A stretch of 64,000 nt of DNA from Sphingobacterium lumbrici (GTDB lineage Bacteria > Bacteroidota > Bacteroidia > Sphingobacteriales > Sphingobacteriaceae), in the NCBI RefSeq assembly GCF_006476045.1, contig NZ_SRZY01000002.1:18771-82770 (forward strand). Direction: 5' to 3'. Every line of letters begins with the position of its first letter. The first letter of the stretch is position 1. Positions 18,917-27,938 of this stretch are shown one piece after another. The notes below the pieces were generated by a model. The model made no database searches. It was not told where the DNA came from and saw only the letters and a list, made by a program, of their open reading frames with translations. The position numbers and the translations under genes are program-made.

Positions 18917-20182
18917 ATGCAAAACGATATTTCTGCTGCCGAACCTTTGATCACGAATACCGCTATGATAGTGGGTATATTAATGTCTATACTGGGATTC
19001 GTATTTTACACGTCAAGTTTATCGAACAAATATATCAGAGGCTTTTACAATATTATCCCTCCTTTATTGTTATGCTATTTTCTTCCGGGGATTTTGAATT
19101 CGTTTAACATTTTCGATGGTGAAAATTCCCCACTCACAGGTATTGGAAGCCGTTACTTTTTACCAGGTTGTTTAATTCTATTTATTATCAATTTAGATCT
19201 AAAGGAAATGTGGGCCTTGCGTAAGCGAGCAGGTTTAATGTTCATAACAGGTACGGTTGGTATTATACTCGGAGGCCCGTTAGCTGTATACCTTACGGCA
19301 CTTGTAGCACCCGAAATTGTAGGAGGAGCTGGTCCGGATGAGGTATGGCGTGGATTAGGAGCTTTGGCAGGATCGTGGATTGGAGGAAGTGCTAATCAAG
19401 TTGCTCTACGGGAAATTCTCCAACCCTCACCTAAACTATTCTCCTCCATTATTGCAGTCGATGTCTTCGTAGCGTACATCTGGATGGCATTTTTACTATA
19501 CGGTGCAAGTAAATCCAAACAGTTTGACAAATTTTTCAACGCCGATTCAAAAGATGTCGATGCTTTGATGATCAAGATGGATGAAAAATCAAAAACGAAT
19601 AACCGCATGCCGGAGACAAAAGATTTTATTATCATGCTGGCTTTAGCATTTGGAGGAACAGGGTTAGCCTCTTTCCTTGCAGAGCCCCTTGCCAATTACG
19701 TAGCCCAATACTACCCCGGTTTGGAAAAATTTTCATTAACCAATAGTTTTTTCTGGCTTGTTCTTTTTGCGACTATAATCGGTATATCCCTTTCTTTTAC
19801 TCCTGCTAAAAAACTTGAAAATGCAGGGGCATCCAAAATAGGTACAGTATTACTGTACATGCTTATCGTGACTATAGGCATGCAAATGGATATTCTTGCT
19901 ATCTTAGATAATCCCGGACTGTTTGTCGTAGGGATCATCTGGATTTTGTTTCACGCGTTGCTGCTCTTAATCGTTGGCAAAATATTCAAAATCCCTTTCT
20001 TTTATTATGCGGTAGGGAGTATGTCCAACATTGGAGGGGTGGCTTCAGCTACAGTAACATCAGCCGCTTTTCACCCCTCATTAATATCTGTCGGTGTTAT
20101 TCTATCGGTGTTTAGTTACGCCATAGGCACATATATGGGTTGGATCACAGCTCTACTGATGCAATTGGTATCTCCTATTTAG
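18917..20182 (+). CDS. DUF819-family integral membrane protein
   Basis: 421 residues with about ten or more hydrophobic segments in two symmetric halves (TAMIVGILMSILGFVFYTSS; later FIIMLALAFGGTGLASFLAE). Gly-rich re-entrant stretches are present (GALAGSWIGGSANQVALREI and GSMSNIGGVASATVTSAAFH), characteristic of DUF819 (YjcL-like) proteins. A transporter role is suspected from the fold, but the substrate is not known to me. It is divergently placed from a sugar-type dehydrogenase, hinting at a shared substrate. The start ATG follows an AT-rich spacer with no clear ribosome site. Confidence 0.85.
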   Translation: MQNDISAAEPLITNTAMIVGILMSILGFVFYTSSLSNKYIRGFYNIIPPLLLCYFLPGILNSFNIFDGENSPLTGIGSRYFLPGCLILFIINLDLKEMWALRKRAGLMFITGTVGIILGGPLAVYLTALVAPEIVGGAGPDEVWRGLGALAGSWIGGSANQVALREILQPSPKLFSSIIAVDVFVAYIWMAFLLYGASKSKQFDKFFNADSKDVDALMIKMDEKSKTNNRMPETKDFIIMLALAFGGTGLASFLAEPLANYVAQYYPGLEKFSLTNSFFWLVLFATIIGISLSFTPAKKLENAGASKIGTVLLYMLIVTIGMQMDILAILDNPGLFVVGIIWILFHALLLLIVGKIFKIPFFYYAVGSMSNIGGVASATVTSAAFHPSLISVGVILSVFSYAIGTYMGWITALLMQLVSPI

Positions 20183-20226
20183 AAATATAAGAGCCCTCAA
20201 TCATCGTTTTCTTCGTCGCAATTAAT

Positions 20227-20258
20227 ATTGCTCATCCGCGTTTTATTGGCTATTTTTG
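20227..20258 (+). promoter_or_regulatory. Promoter of the M1 peptidase gene
   Basis: ATTG (20227-20230), 20-nt spacer, TATTTTTG (20251-20258), matching TAnnTTTG. The ATG lies 14 nt after the box, giving a very short leader. Confidence 0.6.
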
Positions 20259-20272
20259 AAAAATAAATCTAA

Positions 20273-21943
20273 ATGAGAAATTATACATTAATATACCTTA
20301 CCCTAACACTATGCTGCTGCTGCTTATCTCCTATTCAGGCGCAGCTCATGAAAGCAAAAGAAATCTTTAACCGGGCCGATTCCCTACGTGGTGAGCTAAC
20401 ACCTCTACGTACTTGTTATGATATTCAATATTATCACTTAGACGTAAAAGTAGATCTTGACAATAAATTTATTTCAGGTTCAAATTTATTCCGGTTTCGG
20501 GCTGTAGATGATTTCACAAAACTTCAATTTGATTTATTTGACAATTTATCCATTGATAAAGTAGAGTACGATGGAAAGACACTTCCTTTTAACAGAGAGT
20601 TCCATGCTGTTTTTATAGAGTTTCCGAATACCATAGAAAAAGGTAAAATCGACTCCTTTACTGTGTACTATTCAGGAAATCCGATTCAAGCAACCCGAGC
20701 TCCCTGGGATGGCGGGTTCGACTGGAAAAAAGACACCAATGGCAAACCTTTCGTGGCTACGGCATGTCAAGGTCTGGGAGCCAGTGTGTGGTGGCCCAAT
20801 AAAGACCATCAATCTGATGAAGCCGACAGCATATTGATTTCGGTATCTGTCCCAGAGGATCTCATCAATGTCTCTAATGGACGATTAATTAAAACTGAAA
20901 ACACAAAAGATGGCTATAAAACATACCATTGGAAAGTAACCAATCCTATTAACAACTATAATATTGCGTTAAACATTGGCGATTACGTACATCTAAGCGA
21001 AGTCTATGCAGGCGAAAAGGGGAATTTGGATATAGACTATTATATTTTAAGAGAAAATAACCAAAAGAGGAAAGTAAATCATTTGAAAAAGAACGTAAGA
21101 GAAACATTGCAGGCATTTGAACACTGGTTCGGTCCTTATCCATTTTATGAAGATGGTTATAAGATTGTTGAAACAGCCCACTTAGGAATGGAACACCAAA
21201 GTGCAATAGCTTATGGCAACAAATACCAAAATGGATATTTGGGACGCGATGGCTCGAATACAGGCTGGGGTAAAAAATGGGATTTTATTATTGTGCACGA
21301 ATCTGGTCATGAATGGTTTGGCAATAACATCACGGCATCTGACCTGGCGGATATGTGGATTCATGAAAGTTTCACAAATTATTCTGAAGCACTATTTATT
21401 GATTATTTTTATGGCAAAGAAGCGAGTCAAGCCTATGTTCATGGAAATAGAGCAGGGATACTAAACGACAAACCTCTTCTGGGGCCATATAAGGTCAATA
21501 AAGAGGGCTCTGGAGATATGTATATCAAAGGAGGTGTATTGCATAATATGATCCGGACAATCATCGATAATGACGAAAATTGGCGGAATATCCTGAGAGG
21601 TTTAAATGAAAAATTTTACCACCGTCAAGTCAATTACCACGACATAGTAACCTATATTTCTGAAGAAACGGGCATTGATTGTACTGCGATATTTGAGCAA
21701 TATGTTAAACACAGGGGCATCCCTACGTTAGAGATCTCTTTTGATAATTCGGGGCGGTCGTCAGGAAGATGGATTAGCGAAGTAGAAGGTTTTAATATGC
21801 CGATTCATATCGGCACAAAAGGGAATAAAAAACAGCTTATAAAGCTTACAAATTCATTCACACGTATAAACATTCCGGGACTGACAAAGGAAAATCTAGA
21901 AATAGATACCTATAATTATTATATTGGTGTTTTGATGCAATAA
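20273..21943 (+). CDS. M1-family zinc aminopeptidase, exported
   Basis: 556 residues with a signal peptide (MRNYTLIYLTLTLCCCC..., cut near IQAQ). The zinc site is visible: HESGH in FIIVHESGHEWFGNN (HExxH), with the third ligand Glu 18 residues after the second His in MWIHESFTNYSEALF. The exopeptidase motif is GMEHQ instead of GAMEN, as in several Bacteroidota M1 enzymes. It trims N-terminal residues from peptides, probably in the periplasm. A Cys-rich run (CCCC) in the signal region is unusual. Shorter than E. coli PepN because it lacks the long C-terminal superhelix. Confidence 0.92.
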   Translation: MRNYTLIYLTLTLCCCCLSPIQAQLMKAKEIFNRADSLRGELTPLRTCYDIQYYHLDVKVDLDNKFISGSNLFRFRAVDDFTKLQFDLFDNLSIDKVEYDGKTLPFNREFHAVFIEFPNTIEKGKIDSFTVYYSGNPIQATRAPWDGGFDWKKDTNGKPFVATACQGLGASVWWPNKDHQSDEADSILISVSVPEDLINVSNGRLIKTENTKDGYKTYHWKVTNPINNYNIALNIGDYVHLSEVYAGEKGNLDIDYYILRENNQKRKVNHLKKNVRETLQAFEHWFGPYPFYEDGYKIVETAHLGMEHQSAIAYGNKYQNGYLGRDGSNTGWGKKWDFIIVHESGHEWFGNNITASDLADMWIHESFTNYSEALFIDYFYGKEASQAYVHGNRAGILNDKPLLGPYKVNKEGSGDMYIKGGVLHNMIRTIIDNDENWRNILRGLNEKFYHRQVNYHDIVTYISEETGIDCTAIFEQYVKHRGIPTLEISFDNSGRSSGRWISEVEGFNMPIHIGTKGNKKQLIKLTNSFTRINIPGLTKENLEIDTYNYYIGVLMQ

Positions 21944-22025
21944 ATGACCAATAAAAGCGTTGTCCAATACACTTTACAAGCTTGGAAATAATTGAACAAT
22001 TTAAGTTGTTTTTTTGCAGGGATAC

Positions 22026-22058
22026 GTTGTTATAAACGATTTTTTTTCACTAGGTTTG
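22026..22058 (+). promoter_or_regulatory. mreB operon promoter
   Basis: GTTG (22026-22029), 21-nt spacer, TAGGTTTG (22051-22058), a full TAnnTTTG box. The mreB ATG is 33 nt downstream of it. Confidence 0.65.
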
Positions 22059-22091
22059 CATTTAATTATAATATAGAACAATTCTTACCAA

Positions 22092-23114
22092 ATGGGATTA
22101 TTTAATTGGTTTACGCAAGAAGTTGCAATCGACTTAGGGACAGCGAATACCTTAATTATTCATAATGATAAAGTAGTAGTGGATGAACCCTCTATTGTTG
22201 CTTTTGATCGCTCTACCAACAAAGTAATAGCGATCGGCCGACAGGCTATGCAAATGGAAGGTAAAACACACGACAATATAAAAACTGTAAGACCATTGCG
22301 CGATGGTGTTATTGCTGATTTTACGGCAGCAGAGCATTTAATACGGGGAATGGTGAAATTGGTGAATGGTGGTAAATCTTGGTTTTTCCCGTCCCTTCGT
22401 ATGGTGGTATGTATTCCATCAGGAATCACGGAGGTGGAAAAACGCGCAGTACGCGATTCAGCCGAAATTGCAGGAGCTAAAGAGGTTTATCTGATCCATG
22501 AACCTATGGCGGCAGCTGTCGGTATAGGCATTGATGTAGAGGAGCCTGTCGGCAACATGATTATCGATATAGGCGGTGGAACAACAGAGATAGCCGTTAT
22601 CGCATTATCCGGTATCGTTTGTGATCAATCTATTCGCGTAGCAGGAGATAATTTTGACTCTGACATCGTGCAGTATATTCGTCGTCAGCACAACATCATG
22701 ATTGGTGACCGTACCGCAGAAAAGATCAAAATCGAAGTAGGTGCAGCTCTTCCTGAATTACAAGAACCACCTGAAGATTTTGCCGTTCAAGGTCGTGACT
22801 TAATGACGGGTATTCCAAAACAAATCACGGTATCTTACACCGAAATTGCGCACTGTCTGGACAAATCAATTTCTAAAATTGAGGAAGCTATTTTAAAAGC
22901 GTTAGAAATAACTCCACCGGAGCTCTCTGCAGACATCTACCAAACCGGCATCTATCTGACGGGAGGAGGTGCCTTGTTACGTGGACTGGATAAACGTATA
23001 CAGGCTAAAACTAAATTACCTGTTCACGTTGCCGAAGATCCCTTACGGGCTGTAGTACGTGGCACCGGTATTGCATTAAAAAATATCGGAAGGTTCAAGT
23101 TTTTAATGCAATAA
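22092..23114 (+). CDS. mreB: Rod shape-determining actin homologue MreB
   Basis: 340 residues, the normal MreB length. Phosphate loop 1 AIDLGTANTLI, phosphate loop 2 MIIDIGGGTTEIAVIALSG, and adenosine motif YLTGGGALLRGLDKRI. It forms membrane-bound filaments that organise lateral cell-wall synthesis. It is the first gene of the mreBCD-mrdA-rodA cluster, so cells are expected to be rod-shaped. The following 234-bp gap to mreC contains an inverted-repeat element and a separate strong hairpin, which may uncouple mreB from mreC expression. Confidence 0.97.
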   Translation: MGLFNWFTQEVAIDLGTANTLIIHNDKVVVDEPSIVAFDRSTNKVIAIGRQAMQMEGKTHDNIKTVRPLRDGVIADFTAAEHLIRGMVKLVNGGKSWFFPSLRMVVCIPSGITEVEKRAVRDSAEIAGAKEVYLIHEPMAAAVGIGIDVEEPVGNMIIDIGGGTTEIAVIALSGIVCDQSIRVAGDNFDSDIVQYIRRQHNIMIGDRTAEKIKIEVGAALPELQEPPEDFAVQGRDLMTGIPKQITVSYTEIAHCLDKSISKIEEAILKALEITPPELSADIYQTGIYLTGGGALLRGLDKRIQAKTKLPVHVAEDPLRAVVRGTGIALKNIGRFKFLMQ

Positions 23115-23128
23115 TATACTGAATAAAT

Positions 23129-23254
23129 CTGCATGAGTTACCGCTCCCACAAAGACATGAACTAAGCTTGGTGATCTCTTGAACACCACTTGGAAATAGA
23201 TTAAGAAGTAAAAATAACTCATGCAAGCTTCATCGCCGTTTAACGACAATTTAT
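23129..23254 (+). repeat. Dispersed intergenic inverted-repeat element, copy 1
   Basis: GCATGAGTTA (23131-23140) and TAACTCATGC (23215-23224) are perfect 10-bp inverted arms, followed by a 30-bp tail AAGCTTCATCGCCGTTTAAC... to 23254. The right part (23218-23254) matches 57748-57784 at 32 of 37 positions by eye, and the left CTGCATGAG is shared too. Both copies start shortly after a gene's stop codon. Confidence 0.75.
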
Positions 23255-23276
23255 TCGGGTGAAAAACATATATGGG

Positions 23277-23312
23277 CGCGATATAGAAAAGCATTACTTC
23301 TTCTATATCGCG
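23277..23312 (+). promoter_or_regulatory. 12-bp perfect hairpin between mreB and mreC
   Basis: CGCGATATAGAA (23277-23288) and TTCTATATCGCG (23301-23312) with a 12-nt loop, 37 nt before mreC. There is no T-run, so it is more likely an mRNA processing or stability element than a terminator. Confidence 0.6.
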
Positions 23313-23348
23313 TACTTGTTAAATAACATAATGAAGTAGTAAAGAAAC

Positions 23349-24188
23349 ATGAAAAACTTATGGCTCTTCCTGGTTAGATATAATGCCTTTTTTTGGTTCA
23401 TACTGTTTTTCGTGCTTTCCATTTTTTTAGTAGTACGAAATAACAATTTTCAACGCACCTCCTTCGTAAATTCGTCTAATATCGTAACAGGGTCTTTTTA
23501 TAAAAACGTAAATTCATGGAAAAGTTATCTCGCATTATCTTCAACTAACGAGGAATTAGCGCTAGAAAATGCCAAATTACGCCAACAGCTGGAAAATTAT
23601 ATCGGTAGGGATACGCTGGAGCGTGTATCTTTCGCTGATTCAATAGATACCGGCAGATATGAATTTATTGTCGCTGCTGTCGTGAACAACAGTATTCATC
23701 AGAAAAGTAATTTTTTGACCTTGGATAAGGGGAGTAACGATGGTGTGGAACTTGGGATGGGAGTCATTACCTCTAACGGTGTTGTAGGATCAGTGCTAAA
23801 TGTTTCACCCCATTTTAGCACCGTAAAATCGCTACTACATCCGGACACAAAAATATCAGTTACCTTAGATAGCACAGCAGACGCTTTTGGCTCTTTAGTT
23901 TGGGGTAACAATACAGACTCACGCTACGCAATGATTCGGGATATTCCCAATCACATAAAAGTTTATACAGGACAGGCAGTGTTTACTTCAGGATATTCTA
24001 CATTATATCCTAAGGGTATCAAAGTAGGACACATTGTTGAATCCGGAATTACATCCGGAGAAAGTTTTAAGGACATACGCATTTTATTGACTACAAATTT
24101 TTCAAATCTTAGTCATGTGTATATTGTAAAAGACAAATTAGCTATTGAAAAAATAGAACTCGAAGCGACAAATAAAGACAATGGGTAG
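23349..24188 (+). CDS. mreC: Rod shape-determining protein MreC
   Basis: 279 residues: a short cytoplasmic start, one membrane helix (FFWFILFFVLSIFLVV), a coiled coil (SSTNEELALENAKLRQQLENY), and the beta-barrel MreC domain with VVNNSIHQKSNFLTLDKGSNDGVELGMGVI and the GVVG segment. It bridges MreB and the periplasmic wall-synthesis enzymes, including PBP2. It overlaps mreD by 8 bp, indicating coupled translation. Confidence 0.95.
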   Translation: MKNLWLFLVRYNAFFWFILFFVLSIFLVVRNNNFQRTSFVNSSNIVTGSFYKNVNSWKSYLALSSTNEELALENAKLRQQLENYIGRDTLERVSFADSIDTGRYEFIVAAVVNNSIHQKSNFLTLDKGSNDGVELGMGVITSNGVVGSVLNVSPHFSTVKSLLHPDTKISVTLDSTADAFGSLVWGNNTDSRYAMIRDIPNHIKVYTGQAVFTSGYSTLYPKGIKVGHIVESGITSGESFKDIRILLTTNFSNLSHVYIVKDKLAIEKIELEATNKDNG

Positions 24189-24705
24189 AATTATAATTAA
24201 CAATATAATACGTTTTGTGATTTTAATAATGCTTCAGGTTGCATTATTTAAGAACATAGGGTACTATAATTTAGCTACCCCATTCCCTTATATTTTATTT
24301 CTATTCCTTCTGCCCATCGGCACTCCCAATCTCGTACTGTATGCTATTGCTTTCCTTACAGGACTTACCGTAGATGCGTTTTACGACACGATCGGCATCC
24401 ATGCTGCAGCTTGTGTAGCATTTGTTTGGCTTAGGATATTTTTTCATAAGATTACCTTAGAAGCAGATGTCGTGAACTCGTTCGAAACACCTACCTGGAG
24501 TGAGATGGGATTCAAATGGTACAGTACTTACATCGTATTGGGGACTTTGGCACATCACCTTGTACTGTATTTGGTCGAAGTATTCTCTTTCCAAAATATA
24601 CTTTATACCTTAACGAGTGTTGGGTTAAGCAGTGTATTTACCATTGTAGTAATTTTTATAATAGGAGTGCTTACATACAAACGCAAATCGCGTTTGGGAA
24701 TTTAA
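24181..24705 (+). CDS. mreD: Rod shape-determining protein MreD
   Basis: 174 residues with five or six hydrophobic segments (IIRFVILIMLQVALFKNI, FPYILFLFLLPIGTPNLVL, AIAFLTGLTVDAFYDTIGIH), typical of MreD. It starts inside the mreC end and is followed 7 bp later by mrdA. MreD is an integral membrane member of the elongation complex. Identified from topology and order as much as from sequence. Confidence 0.93.
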   Translation: MGRIIINNIIRFVILIMLQVALFKNIGYYNLATPFPYILFLFLLPIGTPNLVLYAIAFLTGLTVDAFYDTIGIHAAACVAFVWLRIFFHKITLEADVVNSFETPTWSEMGFKWYSTYIVLGTLAHHLVLYLVEVFSFQNILYTLTSVGLSSVFTIVVIFIIGVLTYKRKSRLGI

Positions 24706-24712
24706 TAGATTC

Positions 24713-26671
24713 ATGAATAGTTTTTTTGAGCGAAAATTTGTCATACAAGGAATATTTATCGCAATAGCACTAGTTATTGTAGCTCGATTATTTTATTTGC
24801 AAATCATTGATGATTCCTTTTTGTTATCTGCAAACAATAATGTCTTACGTAAAGTAATCGTTTATCCGGCACGTGGTATTATTTTAGATAGAAATGGTAA
24901 AGTCATTGTTCAAAACGAGCCTGTATATGACCTCTTAGTTACCCCTAGAGAGGTAAAAGATATTGATACGGCATTGCTATGCCAACTCATCCACATCGAC
25001 ATGGAAGGCTTTAAAAGCCGTATAGCAAAAGCTCGTGCGCACTCACCCTATCGTGCATCGCCGTTCGAAAAACTAATTTCTTCCGAAACCTATGCACGTC
25101 TACAAGAACATTTGCATAAGTTCAGAGGCTTTTACGTCCAGAATAGAACTGTTCGAAGCTATCCCGATAGCATTGCCGCTCAGTTTTTGGGATACATCCA
25201 AGAAGTAAATGACAAGGATATTGAACGGTCGAATGGTTTTTATAAACCTGGCGATTACATTGGTGCCAGCGGTGTTGAACGCTCGTATGAAGAGTTGCTA
25301 AGAGGAAGCCGGGGTGTCAAAAACCTGATGGTAGATGCATTGAACAGACCCAAAGGCGTATTTATGGAAGGTAAATACGATACATTGGCTGTTTCTGGGG
25401 ATGGACTTGTATCCTCTTTAGATATTGAATTGCAAATATTGGCCGAACAGCTTATGAGGAATAAGCTTGGATCTGTAGTCGCTATCGAACCATCTACCGG
25501 AGAGATTCTCACGTTTGTCAGCAGTCCGTCTTATGATCCTAATCTCATGGTAGGAAAAGACCGAGGCAACAACTACATGGACCTGCTCAACGATCCGACC
25601 AAGCCCATGTTCATCCGGCCTATTCAAGCTTCTTACCCCCCGGGATCTGTTTTTAAAGTAGTGGCAGCACTTACTGCCCAACAAGCCGGCGTGATCGATC
25701 AGAACACTGTATTTTTCTGTCCCCATGGCTATTTTGTAAATGGTGCACGTATGGCCTGCACACATTATGACGGTCCTACAAGCCTTATAAAATCCATACA
25801 GATGTCGTGCAACACCTATTACGGCCATGTCTATGCAAGAATGTTGGATTCGCGAGGAATGCCAACACCGCAGGCTTACGATCTATGGCGCGAAGGATTG
25901 TTGAAATTTGGGTTAGGACATCCTTTGGGTATCGACTTGCCTGGAGAAAAAGGCGGCAACGTCTATCCGTCTACTTATTTTACCAAAAGATTCAAAAGCG
26001 ACAAGTGGAAATCGACTTATAATATTTCACAATCTATCGGACAGGGAGAATTAGGTATTACTCCGCTACAAATGGCTAATGTTATGGCTATCGTAGCGAA
26101 TAGGGGTTTTTACTATAGACCTCACCTGATCAAGGGTATTGGTGAGAAGAAAATTGTCAAAGAAGAGTTTACCGAGAAAATACACGCAGGTGTCGATGCT
26201 AAATACTACGAACCCGTCATTGAAGGGATGAGTCGTGCTGTTAATATGGGTGGGACGGCCGCTAGCGTACGCATCGCCGGAATTGAAATGTGCGGAAAGA
26301 CAGGGACGGTTCAGAATCCACATGGAAAAAATCATGCGGTATTTTTCGCATTTGCTCCCCGGGAAAATCCAAAGATAGCGATTGCCGTATTCATTGAAAA
26401 TGCAGGATATGGTGGTACATGGGCAGGTCCAATTGCCAGCATGCTCATCGAAAAGTATATAAACGACACAATCACCTTACCGAAGTATATTCAAGATCGT
26501 ATATATAATGAAAACCTGTTGCCTAAGGTGGAGAAGAAAGAGTCAGCAATAAAAAAGAATCCGACAACCATCAAAAAAGACAGTGGCAAAGTACAAAAAC
26601 AAATTGCACAGACCACGGATAAAAAAGAACTTTTAGTACACCACAGCCAAGTTAGAAGAACGCATGAATAA
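24713..26671 (+). CDS. mrdA: Penicillin-binding protein 2 (elongation transpeptidase)
   Basis: 652 residues: N-terminal membrane helix (residues 10-30), the class B dimerisation/pedestal part, then the transpeptidase domain. Active-site motifs: SVFK (SxxK) in PGSVFKVVAALTAQ, SCN (SxN) in IQMSCNTYYGH, and KTG in EMCGKTGTVQNPHGK. It cross-links new peptidoglycan along the cell length with RodA and is a beta-lactam target. The C-terminus has a Lys-rich, probably disordered tail of about 60 residues. It overlaps rodA by 8 bp. Confidence 0.96.
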   Translation: MNSFFERKFVIQGIFIAIALVIVARLFYLQIIDDSFLLSANNNVLRKVIVYPARGIILDRNGKVIVQNEPVYDLLVTPREVKDIDTALLCQLIHIDMEGFKSRIAKARAHSPYRASPFEKLISSETYARLQEHLHKFRGFYVQNRTVRSYPDSIAAQFLGYIQEVNDKDIERSNGFYKPGDYIGASGVERSYEELLRGSRGVKNLMVDALNRPKGVFMEGKYDTLAVSGDGLVSSLDIELQILAEQLMRNKLGSVVAIEPSTGEILTFVSSPSYDPNLMVGKDRGNNYMDLLNDPTKPMFIRPIQASYPPGSVFKVVAALTAQQAGVIDQNTVFFCPHGYFVNGARMACTHYDGPTSLIKSIQMSCNTYYGHVYARMLDSRGMPTPQAYDLWREGLLKFGLGHPLGIDLPGEKGGNVYPSTYFTKRFKSDKWKSTYNISQSIGQGELGITPLQMANVMAIVANRGFYYRPHLIKGIGEKKIVKEEFTEKIHAGVDAKYYEPVIEGMSRAVNMGGTAASVRIAGIEMCGKTGTVQNPHGKNHAVFFAFAPRENPKIAIAVFIENAGYGGTWAGPIASMLIEKYINDTITLPKYIQDRIYNENLLPKVEKKESAIKKNPTTIKKDSGKVQKQIAQTTDKKELLVHHSQVRRTHE

Positions 26672-27938
26672 ACTACAGAACAACAGCTTTCTTGGTCGGA
26701 TAGATTGGATTACAATAGGTCTGTGGTTTCTATTATGTCTGATTGGATGGTTTAATATTCATGCTGCTGTATTTGATCCCGAGCATCCCGGTCTCTTCAA
26801 TTTGGAAACAAATTACGGAAAACAATCTATTTTCATTTTTACAGCAGTCATTATCGGATTTTGTATTCTTATCATCGACTCCCGGTTCTTTATTTCCATC
26901 ACTCCTATCCTCTACATTATTGTTATTCTATTGTTGGTTGCTGTATTAGTCGTCGGTCGAAATGTGGGCGGTAACCAAGCCTGGATTCCCATCGGAAGCT
27001 TTAGATTACAACCCTCCGAATTTGGAAAATTAGTTACTTGCCTATTGTTGGCTTACTATCTTAATACGCAAGCTAGTAAAACCCCAAATAAAAAAACATT
27101 ACTCATTGGAGCCTGTGTTGTCCTGTTTCCCGTCGGATTGGTGATGCTACAGCCCGACACAGGTTCTGCCTTAGCTTTTTTCTCTTTAGTTTTTGTCTTT
27201 TATAGAGAGGGGTTTCTTAGTAACCTTGTCTTGATTTTGGGAGCACTTGCTATTTTACTTTTTGTATTGGCTCTATTGATAAATCAGTGGATATTGGTTG
27301 GAGTTATTGCTTTGGTGGCATTGTTTTTCATGTTATTATTCCGTAAACGTAGAAAGAACATGATCAACGTAGGCGTATTATTCATAGCCTCCTCTGTTTA
27401 TATTCTAGGAGTAGATTTTGCTTATGAGCAAATATTACAGCCCCACCAAAGGAACCGTATCGATATTATTTTAGGAAAAATGGATGATCCAAGAGGGCAA
27501 GGCTATAATTTAAATCAATCCAAAATAGCTATCGGATCAGGGCAACTTTTTGGCAAAGGCTATCTTCAAGGCACGCAAACGAAATATAACTTTGTGCCTG
27601 AACAAAGTACGGATTTTATTTTTTGCACGATAGGCGAAGAATGGGGGTTTGCAGGGTCGGTGTTCCTTATTTGTATTTACCTTACGCTATTGCTGCGAAT
27701 CGTCAATATCGCTGAACGACAGCGCACCACCTTTGCACGGATATATGCGTATGGTGTAGCTTCTATACTGTTCTTCCATTTTTTTATCAATATCGGGATG
27801 ACAATAGGTATTGTTCCCGTAATCGGTATTCCACTTCCATTTATAAGCTACGGTGGATCGTCCTTGTGGAGTTTTACAATATTATTATTTATTCTGCTTC
27901 GTTTTGATTCGACCCGCAAAGGCCTGAGTCAAATCTAA
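26664..27938 (+). CDS. rodA: SEDS-family peptidoglycan polymerase RodA
   Basis: 424 residues with about ten membrane helices. SEDS signatures: RNVGGNQAWIPIGSFRLQPSEFGKL, LQPDTGSALAF (catalytic Asp region), and the C-terminal PVIGIPLPFISYGGSSLW. It polymerises glycan strands from lipid II together with PBP2. It is the last gene of the cluster. Its stop overlaps by 4 bp the stop of the convergent nucleoside phosphorylase gene, and no terminator is seen between them. Confidence 0.96.
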   Translation: MNKLQNNSFLGRIDWITIGLWFLLCLIGWFNIHAAVFDPEHPGLFNLETNYGKQSIFIFTAVIIGFCILIIDSRFFISITPILYIIVILLLVAVLVVGRNVGGNQAWIPIGSFRLQPSEFGKLVTCLLLAYYLNTQASKTPNKKTLLIGACVVLFPVGLVMLQPDTGSALAFFSLVFVFYREGFLSNLVLILGALAILLFVLALLINQWILVGVIALVALFFMLLFRKRRKNMINVGVLFIASSVYILGVDFAYEQILQPHQRNRIDIILGKMDDPRGQGYNLNQSKIAIGSGQLFGKGYLQGTQTKYNFVPEQSTDFIFCTIGEEWGFAGSVFLICIYLTLLLRIVNIAERQRTTFARIYAYGVASILFFHFFINIGMTIGIVPVIGIPLPFISYGGSSLWSFTILLFILLRFDSTRKGLSQI

